A stretch of DNA of 64,000 nucleotides, taken from contig NZ_JAGTUK010000003.1 in NCBI RefSeq assembly GCF_018224615.1, positions 606,339 to 670,338 of the forward strand, read 5' to 3'. Below are positions 1 to 8,503 of the stretch, one piece after another (the first letter of the stretch is position 1; each line of letters starts with the position of its first letter). The notes under the pieces were generated by a model that was not told the DNA's origin, ran no database searches, and saw only the letters and a list, made by a program, of their open reading frames with translations. Source of the DNA: Microbacterium paraoxydans (GTDB lineage: Bacteria; Actinomycetota; Actinomycetes; Actinomycetales; Microbacteriaceae). Both the position numbers and the translations under genes were made by a program.

Positions 1-1239
1 GCCGTGACCGCGCTGATCCTGACGGTGATCGGCGGCGCACAGTCGTTCTGGGCATGGACGGACGAGTACGCCGGCTTCTATCAGCTGTTCGCGGCCATCG
101 CCCTCGTGCTCCTCGTTCTCCCGCTCGCGACACTCGGCGGCGCGGCGGCGCGACTCTCGGCACGCCGCCGCGATGAGCGCCTCTCGACCCTGAGACTCCT
201 CGGTGTCTCCCCCGCCGGCGTCGCCGGCGTCACGATCGCGGAGTCCACGATGCTCGCCTTCGTGGGCGCTGCCGCCGGTGTGATCGTCCACCTCGTCACC
301 AGTCCGCTGATCGGCCTCATCCCCTTCCGAGGTGCGCCCCTCGGCACCGCCTCGGTCGTCCTCCCACCGGGGCAGATCGCCCTGGTGGGCGCAGGAGTCG
401 TACTCCTCGCCGCGGTGAGCGCGACCGTCGCGCTGCGCAAGGTCGTCATCTCGCCCCTCGGCGTCCGCACACGCACAGAAGCGCCCCGGGTGCACTGGCT
501 GCGGGGCGTCATCGCGGTGGTGGTCGTCGGCGCGGGGGTCCTGGTCCTCCAGTTCCTTCCGGCCGGCGGCGGCATCGCCTTCCTCGTCATCGCGATCGCC
601 GGCGTGTTCGGTGCCGGTCTCGCCGTCCTCAACCTGGTCGGCCCGTGGGCGGTGCGGGTGGCAGCCAACACGCAACTCCGCCGTGCCGACAGGACCGAGA
701 AGCTGCTCGCCGCCCGCATGATCCTCGAGTCGCCGAAGACCGCCTGGCGCCACGTCGGCGGCGTGGCCATGACGAGCTTCATGGCGGTGATCGCCGGGAG
801 CGGCGTCGCCCTGCTCGGCCTCGCCAGCGGAGCGGACCTGGCGTCCCGAGACCGTGAGCTGTTCGCGGACATCCGGACCGGGCTGATCATCACACTCGTC
901 GCCTCGTTCGTGATGGTCGCCGTCTCCGTCAGCATCAACCAGGCGTCAGACGTCATCGACAACACGGCGCTGCACCGCAGCCTGCACTACCTCGGCGTGC
1001 CCATGGACGCGGTGCAGCGGGCACGGCGACGCGCCGTCATGTCACCTCTGCTCGTCGCCTCGATCGGCTCCGCCGCCTGCGGTGCTGCGCTCGTGCTGCC
1101 GCTGGTGGGGCTGAGCCTGCTGTTCGCACCACTGTCCATGGCAACCATCCTCGGTGTGCTCGTGCTCGGGGTCGTCCTCGTCTGGGCCAGCACGTGGTCG
1201 ACGACACCGCTGTTGAAGAAGGCGTTCGCACCGGCGTGA
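1..1239 (+). CDS. FtsX-like ABC transporter permease (5' end outside window)
   Basis: Integral membrane subunit of a MacB/FtsX-type ABC exporter. The frame is open from base 1; a GTG at 4 gives 411 residues, but family members start with an extra cytoplasmic stretch and first membrane helix, so the N-terminus is probably outside the window. The visible protein has a hydrophobic segment followed by the FtsX-type stretch with basic ARLSARRRDERLSTLRLLG (residues ~50-68), which resembles the coupling region of these permeases, then about seven more hydrophobic helices with a second FtsX-like half near the C-terminus (YLGVPMDAVQRARRRAV). The ATPase partner should lie upstream. The cargo cannot be read from the sequence. 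Ends 9 bp before the convergent mutM stop. Confidence 0.75.
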   Translation, partial: AVTALILTVIGGAQSFWAWTDEYAGFYQLFAAIALVLLVLPLATLGGAAARLSARRRDERLSTLRLLGVSPAGVAGVTIAESTMLAFVGAAAGVIVHLVTSPLIGLIPFRGAPLGTASVVLPPGQIALVGAGVVLLAAVSATVALRKVVISPLGVRTRTEAPRVHWLRGVIAVVVVGAGVLVLQFLPAGGGIAFLVIAIAGVFGAGLAVLNLVGPWAVRVAANTQLRRADRTEKLLAARMILESPKTAWRHVGGVAMTSFMAVIAGSGVALLGLASGADLASRDRELFADIRTGLIITLVASFVMVAVSVSINQASDVIDNTALHRSLHYLGVPMDAVQRARRRAVMSPLLVASIGSAACGAALVLPLVGLSLLFAPLSMATILGVLVLGVVLVWASTWSTTPLLKKAFAPA

Positions 1240-1248
1240 GTCGGAGGC

Positions 1249-2112
1249 TCAGCGGCGGCGCTGACACCGCGGGCAGTAGTGCGACGAGCGGTTCATGAAC
1301 GACACGCGGGTGATCGGTCCCCCGCACCGCGGGCATGGTTCGCCGCCGCGACCGTACGCATTGAGGGAGTGCGCGAAGTAGCCCGCCTGACCGTTGACGT
1401 TGACGTACTGCGCATCGAAGCTCGTGCCGCCCTCGGCCAGTGCTTTCGCCAGCACGAGCCGTACCTCCGCGAGCAGACGTTCCGCGGTGGGACGGCCCAG
1501 CCGGGAGGCCGGCGTCTCAGGGTGGACTCGCGCTGCCCACAGCGCCTCATCGGCGTAGATGTTGCCGATGCCACTCACCAGGGTCTGGTCGAGCAGCGCG
1601 CGCTTGATCGCACTGCCCCGGCGGCGCAAGGAGTCGAGAAACAGGACGTCGTCGAACAGCTCGTCCATCGGGTCCCGCGCGATGTGGGCGGCCTGCGTGG
1701 GAATGCGGGTCGGCCCATCGTCGACCAGGCCATCGACCGCGAGAGATCCGAACGTGCGCTGATCCGCGAAGACCACCGCCAACTCGCCGTGCTGCGGATG
1801 CTCGATGGCGATACGCACGCGCTCGTGGCGCTCAGGCACCGACCCCGGGGCGCGCAGCAGGAGCTGCCCGCTCATGCCGAGGTGTGCCATCAGCGCCGAC
1901 GCATCGTCGTCCAGCGGAAGCCACAGGAACTTGCCACGGCGAGACGCCGCCGTGACGGTCCGCCCCTCCAGGCGCGCCACGAAATCCGTCGGGCCCGCGA
2001 GATGGCGCGTGAGGGCACGATCGTCGAGCACGCTGACGGAGGCGATCGTGGCCCCCACCACCGCCGGAGCCAGTCCGGCCCGGACGACCTCGACCTCGGG
2101 AAGCTCAGGCAC
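1249..2112 (-). CDS. mutM: formamidopyrimidine-DNA glycosylase (Fpg/MutM)
   Basis: Base-excision repair enzyme that removes 8-oxoguanine and ring-opened purines and nicks the abasic site. The 287-aa protein opens with MPELPEVE: Pro2 is the Schiff-base nucleophile after Met removal and Glu3 the acid. Lys61 in RRGKFLW corresponds to the conserved beta-turn lysine. The C-terminal zinc finger is complete, with Cys260, Cys263, Cys280 and Cys283. The start is GTG and overlaps the end of rnc by 8 bp, so translation is probably coupled. It is the last gene of the recG-to-mutM minus-strand run. Confidence 0.97.
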   Translation of the reverse strand: MPELPEVEVVRAGLAPAVVGATIASVSVLDDRALTRHLAGPTDFVARLEGRTVTAASRRGKFLWLPLDDDASALMAHLGMSGQLLLRAPGSVPERHERVRIAIEHPQHGELAVVFADQRTFGSLAVDGLVDDGPTRIPTQAAHIARDPMDELFDDVLFLDSLRRRGSAIKRALLDQTLVSGIGNIYADEALWAARVHPETPASRLGRPTAERLLAEVRLVLAKALAEGGTSFDAQYVNVNGQAGYFAHSLNAYGRGGEPCPRCGGPITRVSFMNRSSHYCPRCQRRR

Positions 2113-2797
2113 GCTCGTTGAGCACGCGCCACGCGCTGAGCGCAGCCGCCATCTCCGCGGTCTTCTTGCTGCTCCCCGTGCCGGTCATCTCGACGTCTCC
2201 GACGGCGACCGTGGCGGTGAAGCGACGATCGTGATCGGGACCGGCGGCCTCCACCGAGTATTGCGGCGGGGTCGCCCCGACGCGAGCCGCGAGCTCCTGC
2301 AGACTCGTCTTCGGATCCATGGCCGCGCCGTACCGCTCCGGATCGGCGAGCAGGGGCTCGGTCAGACGCAGCACGAGCTCCGTCGCCGCCTCCGGCCCCG
2401 CCGAGAGGTACGTGGCGCCGATGACGGCCTCCATGGTGTCGGCGAGGATCGAATCCTTGTCGCGTCCACCGGTCTGCTCCTCGCCACGACCGAGCAGCAG
2501 GTGACTGCCCAGATCGATGCTGCGAGCCACCTCCGCCAGCGCCACCGTCGAGACGACACTCGCCCGACGCTTGGCCAGCTCGCCCTCGTCGAGGTCGGGG
2601 TGCGTCGTGAAGAGCATGACGGTGACGGCCTGCCCGAGTACCGAGTCGCCGAGGAACTCCAAGCGCTCATTGTGCGGGATGCCGCCGTGCTCATACGCGT
2701 ACGAGCGGTGAGTGAGCGCCAACTCCAGAAGCTCCGCGTCGATATCGACGCGGAGCTTGGCTGGGAGAGGTCTCGTCCCCCCGGGGACCTCCGTCAC
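2105..2797 (-). CDS. rnc: ribonuclease III
   Basis: Double-strand-specific endoribonuclease for rRNA and mRNA processing. The 230-aa protein has the RNase III signature [13 protein letters not shown] at residues 43-55, with acidic metal-binding residues, then a second acidic site ([10 protein letters not shown]) near residue 110. A double-stranded RNA-binding domain follows in the last ~70 residues ([10 protein letters not shown] onward, ending in the [12 protein letters not shown] helix). The start is GTG, 10 bp after the rpmF stop. The order rpmF-rnc-mutM is a standard actinobacterial arrangement. Confidence 0.97.
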   Translation of the reverse strand: MTEVPGGTRPLPAKLRVDIDAELLELALTHRSYAYEHGGIPHNERLEFLGDSVLGQAVTVMLFTTHPDLDEGELAKRRASVVSTVALAEVARSIDLGSHLLLGRGEEQTGGRDKDSILADTMEAVIGATYLSAGPEAATELVLRLTEPLLADPERYGAAMDPKTSLQELAARVGATPPQYSVEAAGPDHDRRFTATVAVGDVEMTGTGSSKKTAEMAAALSAWRVLNERA

Positions 2798-2807
2798 GGT
2801 ACGAGAC

Positions 2808-3017
2808 TCAGACGTCGGCGACCTTGCGGCCCTTGTACTCCAGGAAGAGCTCGGTGCCCTGCGAGTCGGTGACGACCTTCGCCTGGTGCGGACGGCTGTA
2901 GACGACCTTGCCGTTCTCGATGGTCTTGACGAGGGCCGGAGCCTCCGCCTTCCACTGCGCGCGGCGCGAGCGGGTGTTCGAACGGGAGACCTTGCGCTTC
3001 GGGGGGTTACCAGCCAT
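2808..3017 (-). CDS. rpmF: 50S ribosomal protein L32, cysteine-free type
   Basis: Small basic large-subunit protein, 69 aa, beginning [20 protein letters not shown], which is the L32 N-terminal signature. The start is ATG at 3017, preceded by AGAAGAGAG as ribosome-binding site. The longer open frame upstream of this ATG is antisense/shadow sequence within the YceD gene. The C-terminal half has no cysteine at all, whereas zinc-binding L32 proteins carry two CxxC-type pairs there, so this is the zinc-independent form. The gene lies 2 bp after the YceD-family gene, the conserved yceD-rpmF pair. Confidence 0.95.
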   Translation of the reverse strand: MAGNPPKRKVSRSNTRSRRAQWKAEAPALVKTIENGKVVYSRPHQAKVVTDSQGTELFLEYKGRKVADV

Positions 3018-3019
3018 GA

Positions 3020-3580
3020 CTAGCTCTCTTCTTTCTCGGCGGCGCGACTCTCTGCCGTGCCGTCTTGGTCTGTGATCTGCTGGAGCGCACTCCATCGAGG
3101 ATCGATGGGAGCGGCCTGCTCCGTCCCGGTGCTCTCGGTCAGCCTCTCGCCTGTGACCGGGTCGAGCCCGAGGCAATCCGGCTGACACACCGGCTGAAAT
3201 GGAAGCGACAATACGGCCGCATCCCTGACGAGAGTTTCAAGATCCACGTGGTCGTCTTGAACCTCGAAGTCAGTTTCTTCCTCACCAGGATACGCGAAAA
3301 GCTCCTGGAACTCGACTTCGACAGGCTCGGAGATGTCGGTGAGGCACCGTCCGCAGACGCCGACGTACTCCCCATCAGCCGACCCCGACACCAGAATCCC
3401 CTCGTGGACCGACTCCAGACGCACGTCGAGATCGAGCTCCGAGCCCGATTCGAAAGTCACGATTCCCTCACCCCACTGCTCCGGCAGCGTCACCGTGAAG
3501 GAGTGCTCACGCATCTCACCCGGACGCCGGACGATGTCACGAACAGGGAGCACGAAGGGGCTGTTGAGTCGGGAACGCAC
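3020..3580 (-). CDS. YceD/DUF177 family protein
   Basis: A 186-aa member of the DUF177 (YceD) family, which sits next to rpmF in most bacteria and has been linked to 23S rRNA/large-subunit biogenesis. The conserved core is visible: GVCGRCLTDISEPVEVEFQE near residues 75-95, then a CQPDCLGLDPVTGERL motif near 135-150. The paired cysteines may bind metal. Translation starts at GTG 3580. The stop is 2 bp before the rpmF start, so the two are surely co-transcribed. The biochemical role in actinobacteria is not settled. Confidence 0.88.
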   Translation of the reverse strand: MRSRLNSPFVLPVRDIVRRPGEMREHSFTVTLPEQWGEGIVTFESGSELDLDVRLESVHEGILVSGSADGEYVGVCGRCLTDISEPVEVEFQELFAYPGEEETDFEVQDDHVDLETLVRDAAVLSLPFQPVCQPDCLGLDPVTGERLTESTGTEQAAPIDPRWSALQQITDQDGTAESRAAEKEES

Positions 3581-3635
3581 CCCACAATGCTACCGGGGTC
3601 TCCCTGCGACCGGGCCGGACGGGGGCTCGGGGACC

Positions 3636-4133
3636 TCAGATGCCGCGCGCACCCGTGTCGAGGAAAGACGCCACCGCGGGCGGGACGAACGGCGACACAT
3701 CGCCACCCAGCGAGGCGACCTGCCGCACCAGCGAACTGGACACCATCGCATGGGCCGGATCGGGAAGAAGGAACACGGTCTCGATGTCGGCGAGGTGGCG
3801 GTTCACGATCGCCATCGGCGACTCATACGCCACGTCGACCTGCGAGCGGATGCCCTTCACCAGCACACCCGCGTTGACATCGCGCGCGTAATCGACGAGC
3901 AGGCCCATGCTCCACGAGCCGATCACGATGTTGCCCTGCATGCCATCCTCGGCGATCGAGCGCTCGAGCAGCGACAAGCGCTGAGCGATCGGCAGCATCG
4001 CCTCCTTGCCCGGGTTGTGCACCACGAGCACGTGCAGCTCGTCGTACAGGGCGGCCGCACGGCGGATCACGTCGAGGTGACCCAGCGTCGGCGGATCGAA
4101 CGAACCCGGGACGACGGCGATCCTGCTGCTCAT
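3636..4133 (-). CDS. coaD: phosphopantetheine adenylyltransferase
   Basis: Fourth enzyme of CoA biosynthesis: 4'-phosphopantetheine plus ATP gives dephospho-CoA. The 165-aa protein has the nucleotidyltransferase motif [10 protein letters not shown] at residues 10-19 (TxGH = Thr16-His19), the KGIR loop ([12 protein letters not shown]) and the C-terminal SSSLVRQVA motif of this family. A TAGGCT box lies exactly 6 nt before the ATG, so the transcript is probably leaderless and coaD likely has its own promoter, separate from recG upstream (gap 30 bp). Confidence 0.97.
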   Translation of the reverse strand: MSSRIAVVPGSFDPPTLGHLDVIRRAAALYDELHVLVVHNPGKEAMLPIAQRLSLLERSIAEDGMQGNIVIGSWSMGLLVDYARDVNAGVLVKGIRSQVDVAYESPMAIVNRHLADIETVFLLPDPAHAMVSSSLVRQVASLGGDVSPFVPPAVASFLDTGARGI

Positions 4134-4163
4134 GTCTCCAGCCTAGGGCACGCCAGAACGGCG

Positions 4164-6338
4164 TCAGTTCTTCGCCAGCGCGGCCCTGTCCTCGTCCGTC
4201 ACGCGGCGCCCGATGGCATCGCGGAGCCCCGGGTGTCGCGCCAGCTCCGGGTCATCGGACAGGATCGCCTCGGCCAGTTCCCGCGCCCGCGTGATCAGCC
4301 CCGCGTCCTTGACCACGCGCAGCAGCTTGAGCGACGACCGCACCCCGGCCTGCGCCGCGCCGAGCACGTCCCCCTCGCCCCGCAGTTCCAGGTCGACTTC
4401 GGCCAGCGCGAAGCCGTCGAGCGTCGCGGCGACCGCCTCCACCCGCTCCCGTGCGACCGAACCGGCCTCCGCCTCGGTGACGAGCAGGCACAGACCCGGC
4501 ACGCCACCACGACCAACACGTCCGCGCAACTGGTGGAGCTGGGAGACGCCGAAGCGGTCGGCGTCGAGCACGATCATGGTCGACGCGTTGGGCACATCCA
4601 CCCCGACCTCGATCACCGTGGTCGCCAGCAGCAGATCGATGTCGCCGCGGGCGAAGGACTGCATCACCGCGTCCTTCTCCTCGGACGGCATCCGGCCGTG
4701 CAGCACCGCGCGCCGCAGCCCGCCGAGGGTCGGATGCGTGGCCAGCGCCTCGTCGAGCTGCACGACACCCCAGCGCGGACCCTTGCCGCCCTCCGGCGCC
4801 AACAGCTCCTGCTCCCCTGCCTCCGCGGTCTTCGCAGCCGTGTCGATCGCCGCGCACACTGCGAACACCTGGCGGCCCTGTGCGATCTCCTCTGCCGCGC
4901 GTTCCCACACGCGGTTGAACCAGCCGGGATGTTCCGCGAGCGGCGCGACGTACGACTCGATGCCCGCACGACCGGCGGGCATCGTGCGGATGACCGACGT
5001 GTCGAGGTCGCCGAACACGGTCATCGCGACCGTGCGCGGGATCGGCGTCGCGGTGAGGACGAGCGCGTGTGGACTCGATCCCTTGGCGCGCAGCGCCTCC
5101 CGCTGCTCCACGCCGAAGCGGTGCTGCTCGTCGACGACCACGAGCCCGAGGTCGGCGAACGTGGTCTTCTCCCCCAGCAGCGCGTGCGTGCCCACCACGA
5201 TGAGCGACTGCCCGGACGCGACCCGAAGCGCGGCCTTGCGGCGCTCCGCGGCCGGGAGCTGCCCGGTGAGCAGCGTCGGCATGAGCAATGGCGCAAGCTG
5301 AGGACCCAGCATCTTGGTGATGGAGCGCAGATGCTGCGCTGCGAGCACCTCGGTCGGGGCGATCAGCGCCGCCTGCCCACCGCTCTCCGCCACCTGCAGC
5401 ATCGCCCGCAGGGCGACCAGCGTCTTGCCCGAACCCACCTCACCCTGCACCAGGCGATTCATCGGCCACGCGCCGACCAGATCCTGTGCAATCTGCCGTC
5501 CCACCGACTCCTGATCGGGCGTCAGGGTGTACGGAAGCGCCGCGTCGAACCGCTCCAGCAGACCGCCGGGGCGTGCGGGGCGCGACGTGGCCGCCAGCGC
5601 CCGCACCGCCTCGCGCTGCTGGAGCAGGGCGGTCTGCAGGGTGAGCGCCTCGTGCATGCGCAAGGTGCGCACCGCGGGATCGATGTCGTTGCGCGTGCGC
5701 GGACGGTGGATGTGCTCCAGTGCCTCCCGGGCCGTGAGCAGCTCCTCACTGCGACGCACCTCTTCCGGCAGCGGCTCGGGCACCTCGGTGAGCCCATCGA
5801 GCACACGGCCGACGAGGCGCGCGATCTGCCACGTCTGGATGGCCGACGTGGCGGGGTAGATCGGGATCGGCACCGCCGCCCGGGCGTCCGCCCGACGCCG
5901 CGCCGCATCCTCATCGTCGAACAGCTCGTACTCGGGGTGTGCGAACTGCGTGACCCCGTTGAACTCCCCCACCTTGCCGGAGAAGACACCGCGCCGGCCC
6001 ACCGCCAGATCGTTCGACCGCCACTCGGCGGCCCCGATGTTCTTCGCGAAAAACGTGAGCGACATGCGGCCGACACCGTCGCCGATCACCACGTCGACCA
6101 TCGCGCCGGGACGGTTGCGCATACGCCGGAAGCTCGACGACAGGACCTCGGCGACGATCGTCACCGTCTCGCCGATCGGAAGGTCGCGGATCGGCGTGAG
6201 CTCGCCCGGATCGGCGTAGCGGCGCGGATAGTGACCGAGCAGATCGCCCACGGTCTTCATGCCGAAAGCGCGGCCGAGCGTCTTGGCCGACGCCGCGCCG
6301 ATGGCCTCCTCCAACGAGGATTCGAGCGTGAGCGACAT
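4164..6338 (-). CDS. recG: ATP-dependent DNA helicase RecG
   Basis: Monomeric helicase that remodels stalled forks and branched intermediates. The 724-aa protein has an N-terminal wedge/OB region, Walker A GEVGSGKT near residue 300, the DExH-type box DEQHRFG near 402, motif III TATPIPRT, and motif VI QLRGRVGRGG near 606. The C-terminal TRG-like region is present. Length is typical. A TAGACT box 6 nt before the ATG suggests a leaderless mRNA. The divergent rsmD gene starts 61 bp away and has the same type of promoter. Confidence 0.97.
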   Translation of the reverse strand: MSLTLESSLEEAIGAASAKTLGRAFGMKTVGDLLGHYPRRYADPGELTPIRDLPIGETVTIVAEVLSSSFRRMRNRPGAMVDVVIGDGVGRMSLTFFAKNIGAAEWRSNDLAVGRRGVFSGKVGEFNGVTQFAHPEYELFDDEDAARRRADARAAVPIPIYPATSAIQTWQIARLVGRVLDGLTEVPEPLPEEVRRSEELLTAREALEHIHRPRTRNDIDPAVRTLRMHEALTLQTALLQQREAVRALAATSRPARPGGLLERFDAALPYTLTPDQESVGRQIAQDLVGAWPMNRLVQGEVGSGKTLVALRAMLQVAESGGQAALIAPTEVLAAQHLRSITKMLGPQLAPLLMPTLLTGQLPAAERRKAALRVASGQSLIVVGTHALLGEKTTFADLGLVVVDEQHRFGVEQREALRAKGSSPHALVLTATPIPRTVAMTVFGDLDTSVIRTMPAGRAGIESYVAPLAEHPGWFNRVWERAAEEIAQGRQVFAVCAAIDTAAKTAEAGEQELLAPEGGKGPRWGVVQLDEALATHPTLGGLRRAVLHGRMPSEEKDAVMQSFARGDIDLLLATTVIEVGVDVPNASTMIVLDADRFGVSQLHQLRGRVGRGGVPGLCLLVTEAEAGSVARERVEAVAATLDGFALAEVDLELRGEGDVLGAAQAGVRSSLKLLRVVKDAGLITRARELAEAILSDDPELARHPGLRDAIGRRVTDEDRAALAKN

Positions 6339-6399
6339 GCTCCGAGTCTAGGGAACCCGACCGACACGGCGCGGTCACCGCCTGTCGTATCGTGAACGG

Positions 6400-7014
6400 G
6401 TGACCAGGATCATCGCCGGCCGCGCGCGCGGCACCCGCCTCGAGGTTCCTGGAGCAGGAACGCGGCCCACGAGCGATCGCGTGCGAGAGTCGTTGTTCGC
6501 CGCGCTCGAGTCGCTCGACGCCATCGACGGCGCCCGGGTGCTCGACCTCTACGCCGGCTCCGGGGCACTCGGGCTCGAGGCGCTCAGCCGCGGCGCGGCC
6601 ACCGCCGACCTCGTCGAGCGCGGTCGCCCCGCCGCTGCCGTCGTGCGCCGCAACGCGGGGGCCGTCGCGAAGTCGAGCGGGCTGCCCCCGGCCCGGGTGC
6701 ACGAGGCGAGCGTGCACTCCTTCCTGACCCGCGCCACAGGACCGTACGACCTCGTCTTCACCGACCCGCCGTACGACCTCGACGACGCCGCCATGACCGC
6801 CGACCTGAGCGCCGTGGCACGCCTGCTGAGCGACGATGCGGTCCTGATCGTCGAACGCGCCCGCCGCTCCACGCCGCCGGACGTCGAGGCCGCCGGGCTG
6901 CGGGTGTTTCGTCAGAAGACCTACGGAGACACCGCCCTGTGGTGGTGTGAGCGCGACCCCGATGCCGCCTCCGGGGAGGGGCCTCAGCCTGCCACGGAAT
7001 CCCAGTCGCGGTAG
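6400..7014 (+). CDS. rsmD: 16S rRNA (guanine966-N2)-methyltransferase RsmD
   Basis: Methylates G966 of 16S rRNA in the small subunit using S-adenosylmethionine. The 204-aa protein begins with the family motif MTRIIAGRARGTRL, followed by RPTSDRVRESLF, the SAM-binding YAGSGALGLEALSRGA and the catalytic motif TDPPYD near residues 121-126. The GTG start is 6 nt after a TATCGT box, so it is probably leaderless. The last 31 bp overlap the convergent thiL gene. In many actinobacteria rsmD neighbours coaD and recG, as here. Confidence 0.95.
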   Translation: MTRIIAGRARGTRLEVPGAGTRPTSDRVRESLFAALESLDAIDGARVLDLYAGSGALGLEALSRGAATADLVERGRPAAAVVRRNAGAVAKSSGLPPARVHEASVHSFLTRATGPYDLVFTDPPYDLDDAAMTADLSAVARLLSDDAVLIVERARRSTPPDVEAAGLRVFRQKTYGDTALWWCERDPDAASGEGPQPATESQSR

Positions 7015-7979
7015 GGGTCCCACCCGCTGAGATCGACCGGCAGGTCGTCGCACAGCAGGTCGTCGTCCCCTCGCGGCCGGACCGTCCCGATCGCCCGGAA
7101 GCCCGGCGGGAGGATGCCCTCCGGGAACGTCGCGAGCAGCGCGTGGTCCTCCCCACCCGCAAGCGCCCGCTCCGGGGAGTCGCCGAGCGCCGCCCGCTCC
7201 AGGGCGATCGTGACCCCCGAGGCATCGGCCAGGCGCCGAGCGTCCAGAGCGAGTCCGTCGGACACGTCCATCATCGCCGTCGCACCGGCGGCCGCGGCGA
7301 CCACGCCGAGCCCGATCGGGGGCGACGGCCGCAGCTGCGCCGCCACCGCGGCACTCTCGCCCGGCCCGAGCGCGGTCTGATCGACCGGGATCGGCACGTC
7401 GCCGTCGCGGAAGCGGCCGAAGAGCACGGCCAGGCCATGGGCGGCATGACCGAGTTCACCCGCCACCGCGACCACATCCCCCGGTCGTGCCCCCGCCCTG
7501 GTCACGGGCGGCCGCCCCTCGAGATCGCCGAGCGCCGTCACCGCCACGGTGAGCACATCGGACACGGTCAGGTCGCCGCCGACGACCGCGCACCCCGGCG
7601 CGAGCGCGGCGCACGCGTCCCGGAACCCGTCGGCCAGCCGCTCCACGAAGGACAGCCGCAGGTCCCGCGGCACCGCGAGCGCCACCAGCAGCGCTGTCGG
7701 ACGCGCCCCCATCGCCGCGACGTCGGCCAGGTTCACGGCGGCGGCCTTCCAGCCCAGGTCGTAGCCGCTCGACCACGCCAGTCGGAAGTCCGGACCGTGC
7801 ACGAGCGTGTCCGTCGTCGCGACGACCGAACCGGACGGCGCCGCGATCACGGCCGCGTCATCGCCAGGGCCGAGCAGGGTGTGCGCCCCGGGCTCCGTGC
7901 GGCTGAGGATCGCCCGAAGGATGCGCCCCTCCGAGAGGTCTGCCAGGCGCGGGTCGTCGGCATCGGGTCGGGAGTGCAT
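6984..7979 (-). CDS. thiL: thiamine-monophosphate kinase
   Basis: Last step of thiamine diphosphate synthesis: phosphorylates thiamine monophosphate. The 331-aa protein has the AIR-synthase/ThiL fold: LLGPGDDAAVI near residue 37, the TTDTLVHGPDFR stretch, KAAAVNLADVAAMGA near 80, the GGDLT metal/ATP motif and MDVSDGLALD near 238. The distal part ends in GGEDHALL. The start codon lies 7 nt from a TACCTT box; this box overlaps the promoter of the divergent DUF3515 gene, only 23 bp separating the two starts. Its 3' end overlaps rsmD by 31 bp, tail to tail. Confidence 0.95.
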   Translation of the reverse strand: MHSRPDADDPRLADLSEGRILRAILSRTEPGAHTLLGPGDDAAVIAAPSGSVVATTDTLVHGPDFRLAWSSGYDLGWKAAAVNLADVAAMGARPTALLVALAVPRDLRLSFVERLADGFRDACAALAPGCAVVGGDLTVSDVLTVAVTALGDLEGRPPVTRAGARPGDVVAVAGELGHAAHGLAVLFGRFRDGDVPIPVDQTALGPGESAAVAAQLRPSPPIGLGVVAAAAGATAMMDVSDGLALDARRLADASGVTIALERAALGDSPERALAGGEDHALLATFPEGILPPGFRAIGTVRPRGDDDLLCDDLPVDLSGWDPYRDWDSVAG

Positions 7980-8002
7980 GTCGTCAAAGGTAGCCTGGAT
8001 AC

Positions 8003-8485
8003 ATGCCCCGTTCCCGCCGTCTCGCTGCCGCCGCCGGGGCGATCGTCCTCGCCACCGCCGTCACCGGATGCTCGACCACCGTGCACCTGGAACCTGCGGA
8101 CGACGCCAACGATCCGGGTTGCGCGGCCGTCTCGGTGCTGCTGCCCGACAGCGTCGACGGGTTCGACCGGGTGTGGACCGACGCGCAGGCCACCGGCGCA
8201 TGGGGCGACCCCACGATCGTGCTGCGTTGCGGTGTGGAGCCTCCCGCCCCGTCCGCCCTCGTGTGCACCACCCTCGGCGGCGTCGACTGGCTCGTGCTCG
8301 ACCAGGAGGAGGAGCGACAGCGCCTCGTGACGTACGGCCGCGAGCCCGCCGTCGAGCTCATCATCCGGCGCGGTGAGCAGATCGACTTCCAGTCGATCGT
8401 GAACACCCTGTCGTCGAGCATCCAGTCGGGTCTGGCACCCGCAACCGCGCAGTGCACCGACCGCGTCGAGTTCCCCGCGGGCTGA
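8003..8485 (+). CDS. DUF3515 family lipoprotein
   Basis: A 160-aa predicted lipoprotein. The basic-hydrophobic signal sequence ends in the lipobox AVTGC with Cys23. The rest matches the actinobacterial DUF3515 family: a conserved Cys in NDPGCAAVSVLLP, the DPTIVLRCGVEPP motif, the DWLVLDQEEE stretch, and a final conserved Cys in AQCTDRV. These cysteines suggest two extracytoplasmic disulfides. Function is unknown; the family commonly lies between thiL and ddl. A TAGCCT box 6 nt before the ATG suggests leaderless transcription. Confidence 0.85.
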   Translation: MPRSRRLAAAAGAIVLATAVTGCSTTVHLEPADDANDPGCAAVSVLLPDSVDGFDRVWTDAQATGAWGDPTIVLRCGVEPPAPSALVCTTLGGVDWLVLDQEEERQRLVTYGREPAVELIIRRGEQIDFQSIVNTLSSSIQSGLAPATAQCTDRVEFPAG

Positions 8486-8503
8486 GCCCACGGCGAACCC
8501 GCG

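Noticed and set aside
3333..6395. 1020-codon open frame on the plus strand
   Set aside because: It lies opposite recG and coaD and is Arg/His-rich, typical of antisense frames in GC-rich DNA. recG has all helicase motifs.
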